The position numbers and the translations under genes are program-made. DNA of 28,845 nucleotides, from the NCBI GenBank assembly GCA_964508655.1, contig CAZDUO010000047.1, positions 1-28,845 of the forward strand. The letters run 5' to 3'. Shown here piece after piece: positions 1-8,160 of the stretch. The notes under the pieces are model-generated. The model was not told the origin of the DNA, did no database searches, and worked only from the letters and a program-made list of their open reading frames with translations. Source of the DNA: VBAS01 sp964508655. GTDB taxonomy: Bacteria > Bacteroidota > Bacteroidia > Chitinophagales > Chitinophagaceae. Position 1 is the first letter of the stretch. Each line of letters starts with the position of its first letter.

Positions 1-98
1 TTCTGGGCACAAAGGATGTGTCCCGACTTAGAACGTCGGGATTCTGGGCACAAAGGATGTGTCCCGACTTAGAACGTCGGGATTCTGGGCGCAATTAT
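1..98. repeat. Tandem 41-bp repeat, each unit carrying a CCCGA/TCGGG hairpin
   Basis: Two exact 41-bp units occupy 1-41 and 42-82, and a third unit starts at 83 and diverges after about 10 bases. Each unit ends in a palindrome (21-41 and 62-82) with arms TCCCGAC and GTCGGGA. The segment between hairpins contains TTCTGGGCACA, which resembles the 3' acceptor end of the tRNA-Leu in this window (TCTGGGGCACA). No gene is visible. The array is cut by the window edge, so the copy number is unknown. Confidence 0.85.
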
Positions 99-125
99 AA
101 AAAGCATCATTCTCTCAAGAGTGTG

Positions 126-146
126 TCCCGGCTGTTAACAGCGGGA
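126..146. repeat. Third palindromic hairpin of the same style
   Basis: A near-perfect palindrome around GCTGTTAACAGC is flanked by TCCCG and GGGA, with one unpaired G. It is preceded by GTG and followed by TT exactly like the hairpins at 21-41 and 62-82, so it appears to be a diverged member of the same family. It lies 45 bp past the stop codon of the leftward kinase gene that ends at 191 and has no T-run, so I do not call it a terminator. Confidence 0.6.
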
Positions 147-190
147 TTGCAGGTACAGGTGCAAGAGAAAACGGCCTGAAAAATTTTTAT

Positions 191-2479
191 CTACGCTGCC
201 TGTATTTTAAATCCAATCGTAGTAACTGCTCCTTTGCCTGGCCCCTCGCTTGCGATGTCAATGGTACCTTCGTGACTGTCGAGTATAGACTTGCAGTGAT
301 ACAATCCCTGGCCCGTATTTTTGTTTTTGGTTGTAAACCCACGGCTGAAAAGCCGGGATGCAGTTGCGCTGTCGAATCCTTTTCCATTATCTTTTACCTG
401 TAATACCAGTTTATTAATATCCCTGAAGGCATGAATGCTGATATTCTTTTCCCCGCTATTTTCTTCGGTGGCTTCAATGCTGTTTTTGATTACATTCAGC
501 ATCAGCTGCATCAGCTTGGTACGGTCGCCTTTTATAGGAGGCAGGTCATCGGAAATATTTACGGAGAGCTCAATAGAGGTTTTATCTACGGAGAGCATGG
601 AGAGGCTGTCGTCAACAATTGATTTAAGGCTGGCAGCTTTTCTTTCTTTTGATTCATGCCCGCTGATGTAGCGCCGCTGGATATTCAGTATGTCTTCGAT
701 GTTGGAAACAATGTTCAATTGCTCGGTAATGCTGTTCGAGATTTCCTGCTGGTTTTTATGATGTGTTTGCCAGATGCCGCTGAGCATTTTAATGATAGCA
801 TCGGCTTTTTCTTCTCCAAAGGCTGCGGCCATAGCCGGCTTCTGGTTTTCCAGGAAACCGACCAGGTTCTTCAGTTTTTCCTGTGTATCCTGCTCCTGCA
901 GCCGGCGGATGCGGGTCAGGTAAGAGCCGAATCCTACCACTGCGTTGCCGATATCATGCATGACTTCCGAAACAATTTCAAACCTGTTTTCCGCCACCAC
1001 TTTTTCCAGCCGGGCTTCATGCTCCTGTTTTTCCAGCATTTTAATTTTTGTAACATCTCTTGAAATTCCAAAGGTGCCTATCACTTCACCATGGCCGTTG
1101 AACAGCGGCAGTTTTGTTGTGGCTACCCAGCGGTCGCTGCCATCCTCAGTCAGTTCCTTTTCTATATAATCCACTTTAGGTTTTTGTGTACGCATTATCT
1201 CCTGTTCATCATCATAAGCTTCTTTGGCATGTACCGGATCCTGTATATCAAAATCGGTTTTACCGAGCAGGTCGTCTATCGTGGCACCGGGATGGCTTGA
1301 CAGGTGTTTATTTACCATATACCTGCTTATCCGTACAAAACGGCTTTGGCGGTCTTTGAAATAAATGGCATCGGGCATATTATCCATCAGCGAGTCGAGG
1401 TAATATTTTTCCTGCTCCAGGCTTTCGTTCAGCGTTTTTAACTTAAGCTCATTCTGTTTCAATTCCGTTATATCCTGCAGGGCGCCGATGGTACGCACCA
1501 CGGATTCGTTTTCGTCACGCAGAATGATGGCCTTTTCTTTTACATAAGCGTATTCGCCGTTGGCTTTTAAAAACCTGTATTCACATGACCAGGAGTTTAC
1601 GGCCGGGTTGCCTTTGGCATTGCGGATAATTTTATTTACTCTTCCCAGGTCTTCAGGGTGCACTTTGGATTCCCAAAAGCTGATCGTGGAAGTTTCTTCG
1701 GTAGCATCATAACCAAAAAGTGCCCTGTAGCCGTCGCCCCAGAAGATATCGTTTTCCGAATAGTTGCGGTCCCAGATTGCATCCGAAGTGGCCTGCGAAG
1801 CATAACTGAGCCGCGTATTGCTTTCGTTAATGGCCTGTTGTTTTACGGCAAGTAGTGCTTCCTGCTGCAATCGTTCCATTTCTTTTGCCTGCACCACCTG
1901 TACTTCGCTGTATTTGTTCAACAGGTAGCTCCACAGCCCGCAAATGAAAAATATTAATGCGGCAAAAAGAATATGAAGGATAAAGCGTTCCAGTTCGTAC
2001 AAGCTCAGCTGTGTAATGTATGGTTTTAGTAATGCGGCATCCTGGTGATAACCAAAGATTGCCAGGTGAACAACCACGATAACAAAGAGGGGAATCTGCA
2101 GTTTCCAGTTTTGGTAGGTGATGAGGATGGTGCTTCCTACAAAGGCAAAGAAATATAATTCGTACATGCCCCGCATCTGGTAAATGTATTGAACCATAAA
2201 AAGCCCGAATACCACGCTGAGCACATACTGGTAAAACGAGGAATGCTTAAAACCTTCTTTACAGAGATAATAAATCATAAGAGAAATACCGCCGCACAGC
2301 AGGGCAATGAGCCATGTATTATAAAAAGCGGCAGCAATAAAGCCGCCGGAGAAATAAACAGCAAGAAAATAATTCATCAGCCGGTCTGATCTTCTCCGGA
2401 TCCGCCGCCTGAAGGGTTCATTGTGCTGCTGTTCTCCTGTTTTATTGCTGTTTATTTTTAAGCTCCTCATGGTTTGCAA
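191..2479 (-). CDS. Membrane sensor histidine kinase with two PAS domains and an HDIGN-type H-box
   Basis: This 762-residue sensor kinase should autophosphorylate in response to a membrane or cytoplasmic cue. Residues about 30-190 contain roughly six hydrophobic segments, followed by a short coiled coil. PAS domains lie at about 225-345 (PAS_3-like, ending TIGALQDIT) and 360-480 (ending TFGISRDVT). The phosphoacceptor is probably H508 in MHDIGNAVVG, which is not the usual HE.RTP box. A helical stretch of more than 100 residues separates it from the ATPase domain, which has N-box NVIKNSIEA, DNGKGFD and the FTTKN..GQGL lid. It is the last gene of a leftward unit, 62 bp after the receiver-kinase gene, and its core is clearly paralogous to the kinase at 4176-5387. 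ATG at 2479 is used; an in-frame ATG three codons later is equally possible. Confidence 0.93.
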   Translation of the reverse strand: MQTMRSLKINSNKTGEQQHNEPFRRRIRRRSDRLMNYFLAVYFSGGFIAAAFYNTWLIALLCGGISLMIYYLCKEGFKHSSFYQYVLSVVFGLFMVQYIYQMRGMYELYFFAFVGSTILITYQNWKLQIPLFVIVVVHLAIFGYHQDAALLKPYITQLSLYELERFILHILFAALIFFICGLWSYLLNKYSEVQVVQAKEMERLQQEALLAVKQQAINESNTRLSYASQATSDAIWDRNYSENDIFWGDGYRALFGYDATEETSTISFWESKVHPEDLGRVNKIIRNAKGNPAVNSWSCEYRFLKANGEYAYVKEKAIILRDENESVVRTIGALQDITELKQNELKLKTLNESLEQEKYYLDSLMDNMPDAIYFKDRQSRFVRISRYMVNKHLSSHPGATIDDLLGKTDFDIQDPVHAKEAYDDEQEIMRTQKPKVDYIEKELTEDGSDRWVATTKLPLFNGHGEVIGTFGISRDVTKIKMLEKQEHEARLEKVVAENRFEIVSEVMHDIGNAVVGFGSYLTRIRRLQEQDTQEKLKNLVGFLENQKPAMAAAFGEEKADAIIKMLSGIWQTHHKNQQEISNSITEQLNIVSNIEDILNIQRRYISGHESKERKAASLKSIVDDSLSMLSVDKTSIELSVNISDDLPPIKGDRTKLMQLMLNVIKNSIEATEENSGEKNISIHAFRDINKLVLQVKDNGKGFDSATASRLFSRGFTTKNKNTGQGLYHCKSILDSHEGTIDIASEGPGKGAVTTIGFKIQAA

Positions 2480-2541
2480 TATTTGAAAACCGTTAAACAG
2501 AACTTCGGCAAAAAAATGCTAATGTATTATTCCTGTTTTTT

Positions 2542-4134
2542 TTAATTCCCTGTTCCTGTATTTAGCAGAAGACTAATTGTAAATACTGCACCGTTATCAT
2601 TTGCCACACTTATTTGCCCGCCATGCGCCGTGATATACTGTTTTACAATTGCCAGCCCCAGCCCTGTGCCGTTTGCTTTCTTCCGGGTGACAAACGGGTC
2701 AAATACGGTTTTGATAATCTCACCTGGAATCCCCAGCCCGTTGTCGCGGACGGTAATAAGCACCTTGCCTGTTTTTTCATTTGCTTCTGCAGTGATTTCA
2801 ATCAGCGGGTTGGTAATCTTGTGTTCCGTCAATGCATCAAGGGCATTGTTCACCAGGTTCATGATGCATCGTTTCAGTTTGCTTTCATCGCCGGTCACCA
2901 CCAGGTTGGCCGGAATGTTTTTATGAATCGGGATACCGGATTCGGAATTTTTTGTTTCGCATAACTTCAGGCCCTCGTCAATTACTTTGCCCAGTTCAAC
3001 AGGCAATTTTTTGGCTGGTGTTTCTTTAATGAAATCGAGAAAATCTTCAAATATTTCCGATGCCTGCACACCGCATTGGTCAATCATATCGAGCAGTTCA
3101 TTCTGCGGGTATTCCTGCCGCATCATATCGGTCAGCACTTTTATGTTCTTTATCGGCGAACGCAGGTCGTGCATCATCATGCTTACGGCGTTGCCGATGG
3201 CTGAAAGTTTTTCTTTCTGCATCAGTTTTTCGTACAGCTCTGCATTGTTGATGGCTTTGGCGGCATTCAGCACAAAAAGTTTCAGCAGGTACAGCTTTTC
3301 GGTATTCAGCTGTTCATGGTTTTTCAACACGGCAAAAATGGAATAATTGTTCAGCCGTGCCACCACTACATCATCGAGTTGTACTACGGTGCCGTCAGTA
3401 ATCCTGGCGGCCTTTACACGGTCCACCAGCTCCTGAAGGTTTATTTTCGACTCAATGGGACCGATGGCAAAAAGTTTTTCATATTCATAATTGTCATGCA
3501 GTTTTCCCAGCAGCGCCATATCCGTTTCCACGTAAGTCATCAGCTGGTCCAGGATGTTGCGCAAAAGTGAAGTGAGGTGATTTTCATTGAGGGTAATGGA
3601 AGATATGGTTTCAATCAGCCGCTCCAGGTTACGGAGCTTATTATAATCTGAAACAGCCTTGGTAGCCAGCTGGGTGATTTCTTCAGGCGCATAAGGTTTG
3701 CAATGATAACCCACGTTCTGACCGGCACGGGCTACAATGTCTTCAATGGAATTATCACTGAAGGCTGTCACAAAAATGATTTCCGCCTTGGTGTCAATTT
3801 TACGGATGCGTTCGGCCGTTTCCATCCCGCTCCAGCCGGGCATGCGCATATCAAGGAAAATGACGGTATAGGGATTGCCGGAGGCCACTGATTTTTTCAC
3901 CAGTTCCAATCCTTCCATACCATTGGCAGCCTTGTGCACAATGAAGTGGGGAATGCTTCCGGATCTTTTACCATCTGTAACAGGCGCCGGTTTGTCGAAC
4001 AGAATACTTGCGGCGAGGTCAACGCTTGCGATTTCAGCATTGCCTTTTTTAGGTGAAAGAATTTCCTCGATGTCATTTCTCACCATCTCCTCGTCATCAA
4101 TCACCAAAACGGTGGCTTTTGTTGATTCCTGCAT
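2542..4134 (-). CDS. Receiver domain-GAF-like-histidine kinase fusion
   Basis: A 530-residue protein with an N-terminal receiver domain (acidic pocket IDDEE, phosphoacceptor D95 in IFLDMRMPG, conserved K in CKPYAPEE). The receiver carries about 30-35 extra residues (about 31-63) between helix 1 and strand 2. A GAF-like region spans about 170-300. The HisKA box is MMMHDLRSPIKN with H322, and the ATPase domain has N-box LVNNALDAL, DNGLGIPG and GTGLGLAIVKQY. There is no membrane segment or DNA-binding domain. A receiver placed before the kinase core suggests it takes phosphate from, or is allosterically set by, a partner kinase. The neighbours on both sides (41 bp upstream, 62 bp downstream, same strand) are kinases, so they are the obvious partners; that pairing is inference. 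Confidence 0.93.
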   Translation of the reverse strand: MQESTKATVLVIDDEEMVRNDIEEILSPKKGNAEIASVDLAASILFDKPAPVTDGKRSGSIPHFIVHKAANGMEGLELVKKSVASGNPYTVIFLDMRMPGWSGMETAERIRKIDTKAEIIFVTAFSDNSIEDIVARAGQNVGYHCKPYAPEEITQLATKAVSDYNKLRNLERLIETISSITLNENHLTSLLRNILDQLMTYVETDMALLGKLHDNYEYEKLFAIGPIESKINLQELVDRVKAARITDGTVVQLDDVVVARLNNYSIFAVLKNHEQLNTEKLYLLKLFVLNAAKAINNAELYEKLMQKEKLSAIGNAVSMMMHDLRSPIKNIKVLTDMMRQEYPQNELLDMIDQCGVQASEIFEDFLDFIKETPAKKLPVELGKVIDEGLKLCETKNSESGIPIHKNIPANLVVTGDESKLKRCIMNLVNNALDALTEHKITNPLIEITAEANEKTGKVLITVRDNGLGIPGEIIKTVFDPFVTRKKANGTGLGLAIVKQYITAHGGQISVANDNGAVFTISLLLNTGTGN

Positions 4135-4175
4135 AATTGTGGGTTTTTCAGTTAACGACAGAAAATATTAACGGT

Positions 4176-5387
4176 TTAAATTTTAAATAATAAAGTTGTA
4201 TCAGCTCCTTTTCCGGGGCCTTCGCTTGTTATGCTGATTGCGCCACCATGATTTTCCATGATGACTTTGCAGTGTTCAAGCCCCAGGCCGGTGCCATTAT
4301 CTTTAGTGGTAAAACCTCTTGTAAATAGTTTCCTGGCTGTTTCTTCATCAAAGCCCCTGCCACTGTCCTTTATTGTCATTACTAATTCATCGCCGCAGGT
4401 ACTTGCTGTAATGGAAATTGATTTTTCCATGGCATAAAAATCAATAGCTTCAATGCTGTTTTTAAGAATGTTCAGAATTACCTGCATCAGTTTGGTACGG
4501 TCGCCTTTTATCACCGGCAGTTCTTCAGGCACTTCCACTTTCAGGCTGATGCTTCTCTTGTTGAACGAAGCAAAAAGCATCGAAAGACAGTCTTTGATAA
4601 GGCTGCCGATGTAAACAGGTTTCATTTCCGTTGTTTCACTGCCGTTCAGGTATTGACGCTGAATGTTGATAATATCCTGGATATGGGTGATGATGTGCAG
4701 CTGTTCTGCATTGGAATTAGTCAAATCTTTTTTATAATCCTTCTGTGTCTGCGCTATCCCATTCACCAGTTTGATAATGGCATCGGCTTTTACCTGGCCG
4801 AAGGCATTTTGGAGAGTTTCGTACTGCGCCTGGAAAAACCCGCAGAGATTTTGCAGGTTGTCAGCATTGTCCAGTTCTATGGTTCGCTTGATGCGGTTGG
4901 TGAATGAAGAAAGACCGACGATTGCGTTACCAATATCGTGCAGCACGTTGGCGGCAATTTCAAATTTACCCTGTATCACGGCTTTATCATGCAAAGCCTG
5001 CTGAATACTGTAACCATTAAGATTCGTTGCATTCTTTTCCTCAAAGCAAACCAGGAAACTGCCCGGTTGAATTTTATTTAATGTGAGATTTATTTTTTTC
5101 TCTTTAAGTAAAGAGTGAGAAAAACAGCCCGGTACATCAGCGCCCGGTTCTGTTTCTGATGCAATAAAATTTTTGATTTCATCAACCAGTTCCGGCGCAT
5201 GCGGGATTAGGATGTCAAAGATATTGCCGGTATTGCCGGAAGGAGAATTGGCTAAATGTTTTAAAAATGCCTCGGCCTTTTTGTTTTGGTAAGCAATAGT
5301 TCCGTTGGCATCTATTTCGGCCATGCCAAGCGGGGCATGCTTTAACAGGAAGAGTTTATCTTCCGTTTGTGTCAGGTGGTTTCCCAT
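4176..5387 (-). CDS. Soluble PAS histidine kinase with HDIGN-type H-box
   Basis: A 403-residue kinase without membrane segments. An N-terminal PAS-like domain (about 10-115, HAPLGMAEIDANGTIAY) precedes a dimerisation region with LHDIGNAIVG; the likely phosphoacceptor is H150. A long helical stretch containing FGQVKADAIIKL and IQDIINIQRQYLNG aligns closely with the kinase at 191-2479. The ATPase domain ends the protein (NILKNSIEAI, DSGRGFD, FTTKDNGTGLGLEHCK). It is the first gene of the three-gene leftward unit and starts at ATG 5387, facing a 315-bp divergent intergenic region. The shared core suggests duplication within the cluster, one copy gaining membrane and PAS modules or the other losing them. 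Confidence 0.92.
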   Translation of the reverse strand: MGNHLTQTEDKLFLLKHAPLGMAEIDANGTIAYQNKKAEAFLKHLANSPSGNTGNIFDILIPHAPELVDEIKNFIASETEPGADVPGCFSHSLLKEKKINLTLNKIQPGSFLVCFEEKNATNLNGYSIQQALHDKAVIQGKFEIAANVLHDIGNAIVGLSSFTNRIKRTIELDNADNLQNLCGFFQAQYETLQNAFGQVKADAIIKLVNGIAQTQKDYKKDLTNSNAEQLHIITHIQDIINIQRQYLNGSETTEMKPVYIGSLIKDCLSMLFASFNKRSISLKVEVPEELPVIKGDRTKLMQVILNILKNSIEAIDFYAMEKSISITASTCGDELVMTIKDSGRGFDEETARKLFTRGFTTKDNGTGLGLEHCKVIMENHGGAISITSEGPGKGADTTLLFKI

Positions 5388-5702
5388 AGATGGATTGTTT
5401 GCTGAATAACTCCGGAAGCGTCATACTTTTTTTACGGTGAAGCCTGCCGGGTGCCGCAGCAACAGGCTCTGTTCCGGAGCTATTCGGAATATTGGATTTT
5501 ATCTGGGATTGAACGGATTCATAAAATGATTATTCTCATTCAGGGTAAATATTTATAAGCTTTAATAATAAAATAGAAGTAAATTTTTATTACTGCTTAA
5601 GGTTAACCCTTAAATTTTAAAAAAACAGGACGCCACTTCAATAAACATGCTGCCCTGCGTTTAATACCATTAATAACCGGTTGCGAGCCATGTTCATCAC
5701 TC
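5388..5702. other. Divergent intergenic region between two signalling units
   Basis: This 315-bp region should hold the promoters for the leftward kinase unit and the rightward membrane protein-hybrid kinase unit. It becomes AT-rich from about 5530. I found no clean TAnnTTTG box on either strand. A small inverted repeat, TTAAGG/CCTTAA with a 5-base loop, occurs near 5598-5614 and could be an operator, but nothing further supports that. No ORF or RNA gene is recognisable. Confidence 0.5.
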
Positions 5703-6293
5703 ATGGAACACTCATCAGCCGGGTTACAGTCCAATACCATGAAAAAGTCTTTGTCAAAAAGGATTAATATTTTTTTATCGCTTGACCCCGAAATTCTGCA
5801 GGGGTATTTTAATCCGCAGGATCATGCACCGCTTTACCGCCGCCAGCTCAGCAATGAGTTTGAATTATACATTCTAAACAGTGTTCGCCCGGCAAGACGC
5901 AATACGAAAGTTTGCTTCAAAATCAGCTACCGGAGCGAAGCGCAGGCGCAGTATGCCGAGCCGTTGGTGTATGCCATCCGGCGTCATTTTTCCGAAGCTA
6001 AAGACATCATGAGCGGCAGTTTTGAAAATTTCAGGCGCCGCACTTTCAAATTGCTTTTTGTGAGCCTCTCTGTGGTGATGGTTACCCACTGGATGCTGCC
6101 CGTGCTGCTGCACGAAAAGGAAGAAAACCTGCTGCATACAGGTCTCACTAACAGTCTGGATGTTTTCAGCTGGGTGATTCTGTGGAAGCCGATTGACAGG
6201 CTGATATTTTACTGGAACCCGTTTCTGAAAGATATTTCCCTATTTGAAAGACTGGAAAAATCCGAAGTGGACATCGTGCAAATCGAAGAGTGA
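5703..6293 (+). CDS. Small membrane protein of unknown function, upstream of hybrid kinase
   Basis: A 196-residue protein I cannot assign to a characterised family. Residues 15-105 look soluble and basic-acidic mixed; a hydrophobic segment (FKLLFVSLSVVMVTHWMLPVLL) lies at about 118-140, and a second amphipathic or membrane segment (SWVILWKPIDRLIFYWNPFL) at about 157-176, followed by an acidic C-terminus. The W-x-LW-P-x-D/E-x-L-x-FYWNP arrangement recalls a widespread family of uncharacterised bacterial membrane proteins, from memory only. Start could be ATG 5703 or ATG 5739 (MKKSLSKR). Its stop lies 41 bp before the likely start of the hybrid kinase gene, so the two are probably co-transcribed. 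Confidence 0.8.
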   Translation: MEHSSAGLQSNTMKKSLSKRINIFLSLDPEILQGYFNPQDHAPLYRRQLSNEFELYILNSVRPARRNTKVCFKISYRSEAQAQYAEPLVYAIRRHFSEAKDIMSGSFENFRRRTFKLLFVSLSVVMVTHWMLPVLLHEKEENLLHTGLTNSLDVFSWVILWKPIDRLIFYWNPFLKDISLFERLEKSEVDIVQIEE

Positions 6294-6334
6294 ATGACAG
6301 GCCCCTTCCGGGTATTCAATTCAAAGAAAGAACT

Positions 6335-8140
6335 ATGAAAAGATTTTATATAAAGTTTTTCGTGGGCTTTATTTTCCTGTCGTCGCTGCTGTATTTTTCC
6401 ATCTGGTGGTTTTTTGCTGGCGTGGCCATGCTTGGCGTACTCACCTTTTATCATTTTTACCGGCTACGGATACAAGCTTATGAAGCTTCACTGGAAGAAA
6501 TGGAACTGAAGATAGATTCTTTACAAACACAGCTGGACCGTTCGCTGCTGCGGGAAGATAAAGCCGTAAAAGAAACTGCGCAGGTAAGACAACTGAAAGA
6601 AAAACTGCTTTACTCCATGAGCCACGAAATAAGAACACCCATGAACGGAGTGCTCGGAATGGCTCAACTGATAACCGGTACACCACTTACTGAAGAACAA
6701 AAGGAATATATTGATACCATCCGCTCTTCAGGGCAGAGCTTATTGGCGACGGTAAACAGTATCCTGGCTTCCGATATTCTGAATAATTCGAAACTCGAGC
6801 AGCTTCATAAAACAAAAGACAATACGGATTTTGATCTGCGTGATACAGTGGAGGAAACGATTGTCTTGTTTTCGGAAAAAGCGGCAAATGCCGGGCTTGA
6901 GCTGCTCTTTGAAATAAATGAAGATGTGCCGCTGCAACTTAACGGCGATAACAGGCGGCTGCGGGAAATACTGATGAACCTGCTTGAAAACGCCATAAAG
7001 TTTACCCCGCATGGTGAAGTGATTTTGACCGTGCAATCTTTGAACAATGACATCAACCGGCCGGTGCTGCGGTTTGAAGTAAAAGATACCGGCATTGGAA
7101 TAGCAGAGGAACAACTTAAAAAATTGTTTTATAGCGCTCCCGGCAGGGAATTTTATGGGGGTGAAAAAAAGTCGGCCTCAGGCCTTGTTGTTTGCAGAAA
7201 AAAAGCCGAGATGCTGGGAGGCAAAATTGAAGTACAGAGCAAACCGGGTTTTGGAAGCACATTTGTTTTCACTGTGCCAATGAGCCTGCGTTCGTCGCAG
7301 GAACAAAACGTGCAGCAAAATATTATCCGGGGTTTTGCCGGCAGGCGGGTTTTGATTGTGGATGACAACCAAAGCAGCCGGAATATTCTTAGCCGGCAAT
7401 TGCAGACTTGGAATATGCTGCCGCAATGCAGCGTATCCGGTGAGCAGGCCATTGAAATACTTGAACGTAACAGCCAGTACGATTTATTGATTGCCGACCA
7501 GGCCATGCCGCAAATGAACGGACTGCAGCTGGCAAGAATTGTAAAAAATAAATTCCAGTATGTAAAAATACTGCTGCTTGCTGCTGCAGGAAACGAAGCA
7601 TACCTGCAGGAACAGGAACTTTTTTCTGCTGTAATGACAAAACCGGTGCGGCAACAGGTATTGCGTGATAATATTTATGCAGCCATAAGAGAGCCATCCC
7701 GGGAGATAAAAGCGGAAACGGGTTTGCAGGAAAATATTTTGCCCGCAACCAGCAACCTTCGCATCCTGCTTGCCGAAGATAATCTCATCAACCAGAAAAT
7801 AGCCGTTAAAATACTGGGCAAACAAGGATATGAGCCGGCCATAGCCAGCAATGGAAAAGAAGCAGTAGAGATGTGGAGCCGCGGGCAGTATAACATGATC
7901 CTGATGGATGTGCAGATGCCCGAAATGGATGGCCTTGATGCTACACGATTAATAAGGAGCAGGCCCAACGATCAGCCGGTTATTATTGCCATGACGGCAA
8001 ATGTGCTGCAGGGCGACAGGGATGCCTGCATCCAGGCCGGCATGGATGACTACATCAGCAAGCCTGTGAACCCGGAGGAACTGTACCGCCAGCTTGAAAA
8101 ATGGTCCATGATAATAGAACAAAGACGAAAAACGGCCTGA
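6335..8140 (+). CDS. Hybrid histidine kinase with two C-terminal receiver domains
   Basis: A 601-residue hybrid kinase. Two adjacent membrane segments lie at about 5-45 with almost no periplasmic part, then a coiled coil (about 50-90), a classical HisKA box SMSHEIRTPMNG with H97, and an ATPase domain (LLENAIKFTP, DTGIGIA). Two receivers follow: REC1 with VDDN and D388 in LIADQAMP, REC2 with AEDN and D525 in ILMDVQMPEMDG, with conserved K in MTKPV and ISKPV. The ATG at 6335 is preferred, preceded by AAAGAAAG. A GTG at 6290 overlaps the previous stop but would add only a poorly conserved-looking 15-residue extension. There is no Hpt or output domain, so phosphate would have to leave through another protein. 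The gene ends 20 bp from a convergent kinase gene. Confidence 0.93.
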   Translation: MKRFYIKFFVGFIFLSSLLYFSIWWFFAGVAMLGVLTFYHFYRLRIQAYEASLEEMELKIDSLQTQLDRSLLREDKAVKETAQVRQLKEKLLYSMSHEIRTPMNGVLGMAQLITGTPLTEEQKEYIDTIRSSGQSLLATVNSILASDILNNSKLEQLHKTKDNTDFDLRDTVEETIVLFSEKAANAGLELLFEINEDVPLQLNGDNRRLREILMNLLENAIKFTPHGEVILTVQSLNNDINRPVLRFEVKDTGIGIAEEQLKKLFYSAPGREFYGGEKKSASGLVVCRKKAEMLGGKIEVQSKPGFGSTFVFTVPMSLRSSQEQNVQQNIIRGFAGRRVLIVDDNQSSRNILSRQLQTWNMLPQCSVSGEQAIEILERNSQYDLLIADQAMPQMNGLQLARIVKNKFQYVKILLLAAAGNEAYLQEQELFSAVMTKPVRQQVLRDNIYAAIREPSREIKAETGLQENILPATSNLRILLAEDNLINQKIAVKILGKQGYEPAIASNGKEAVEMWSRGQYNMILMDVQMPEMDGLDATRLIRSRPNDQPVIIAMTANVLQGDRDACIQAGMDDYISKPVNPEELYRQLEKWSMIIEQRRKTA

Positions 8141-8160
8141 AGGTTTTGAGATAATCTATT

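Noticed and set aside
1..98. CRISPR-like array
   Set aside because: The 41-bp units are identical head to tail, with no variable spacers, and no cas genes lie nearby.
6290..6334. GTG start of the hybrid kinase overlapping the previous stop
   Set aside because: The 15 added residues are polar and unlike a membrane-protein start, while ATG 6335 has a purine-rich upstream stretch and begins a normal membrane anchor. It remains possible.
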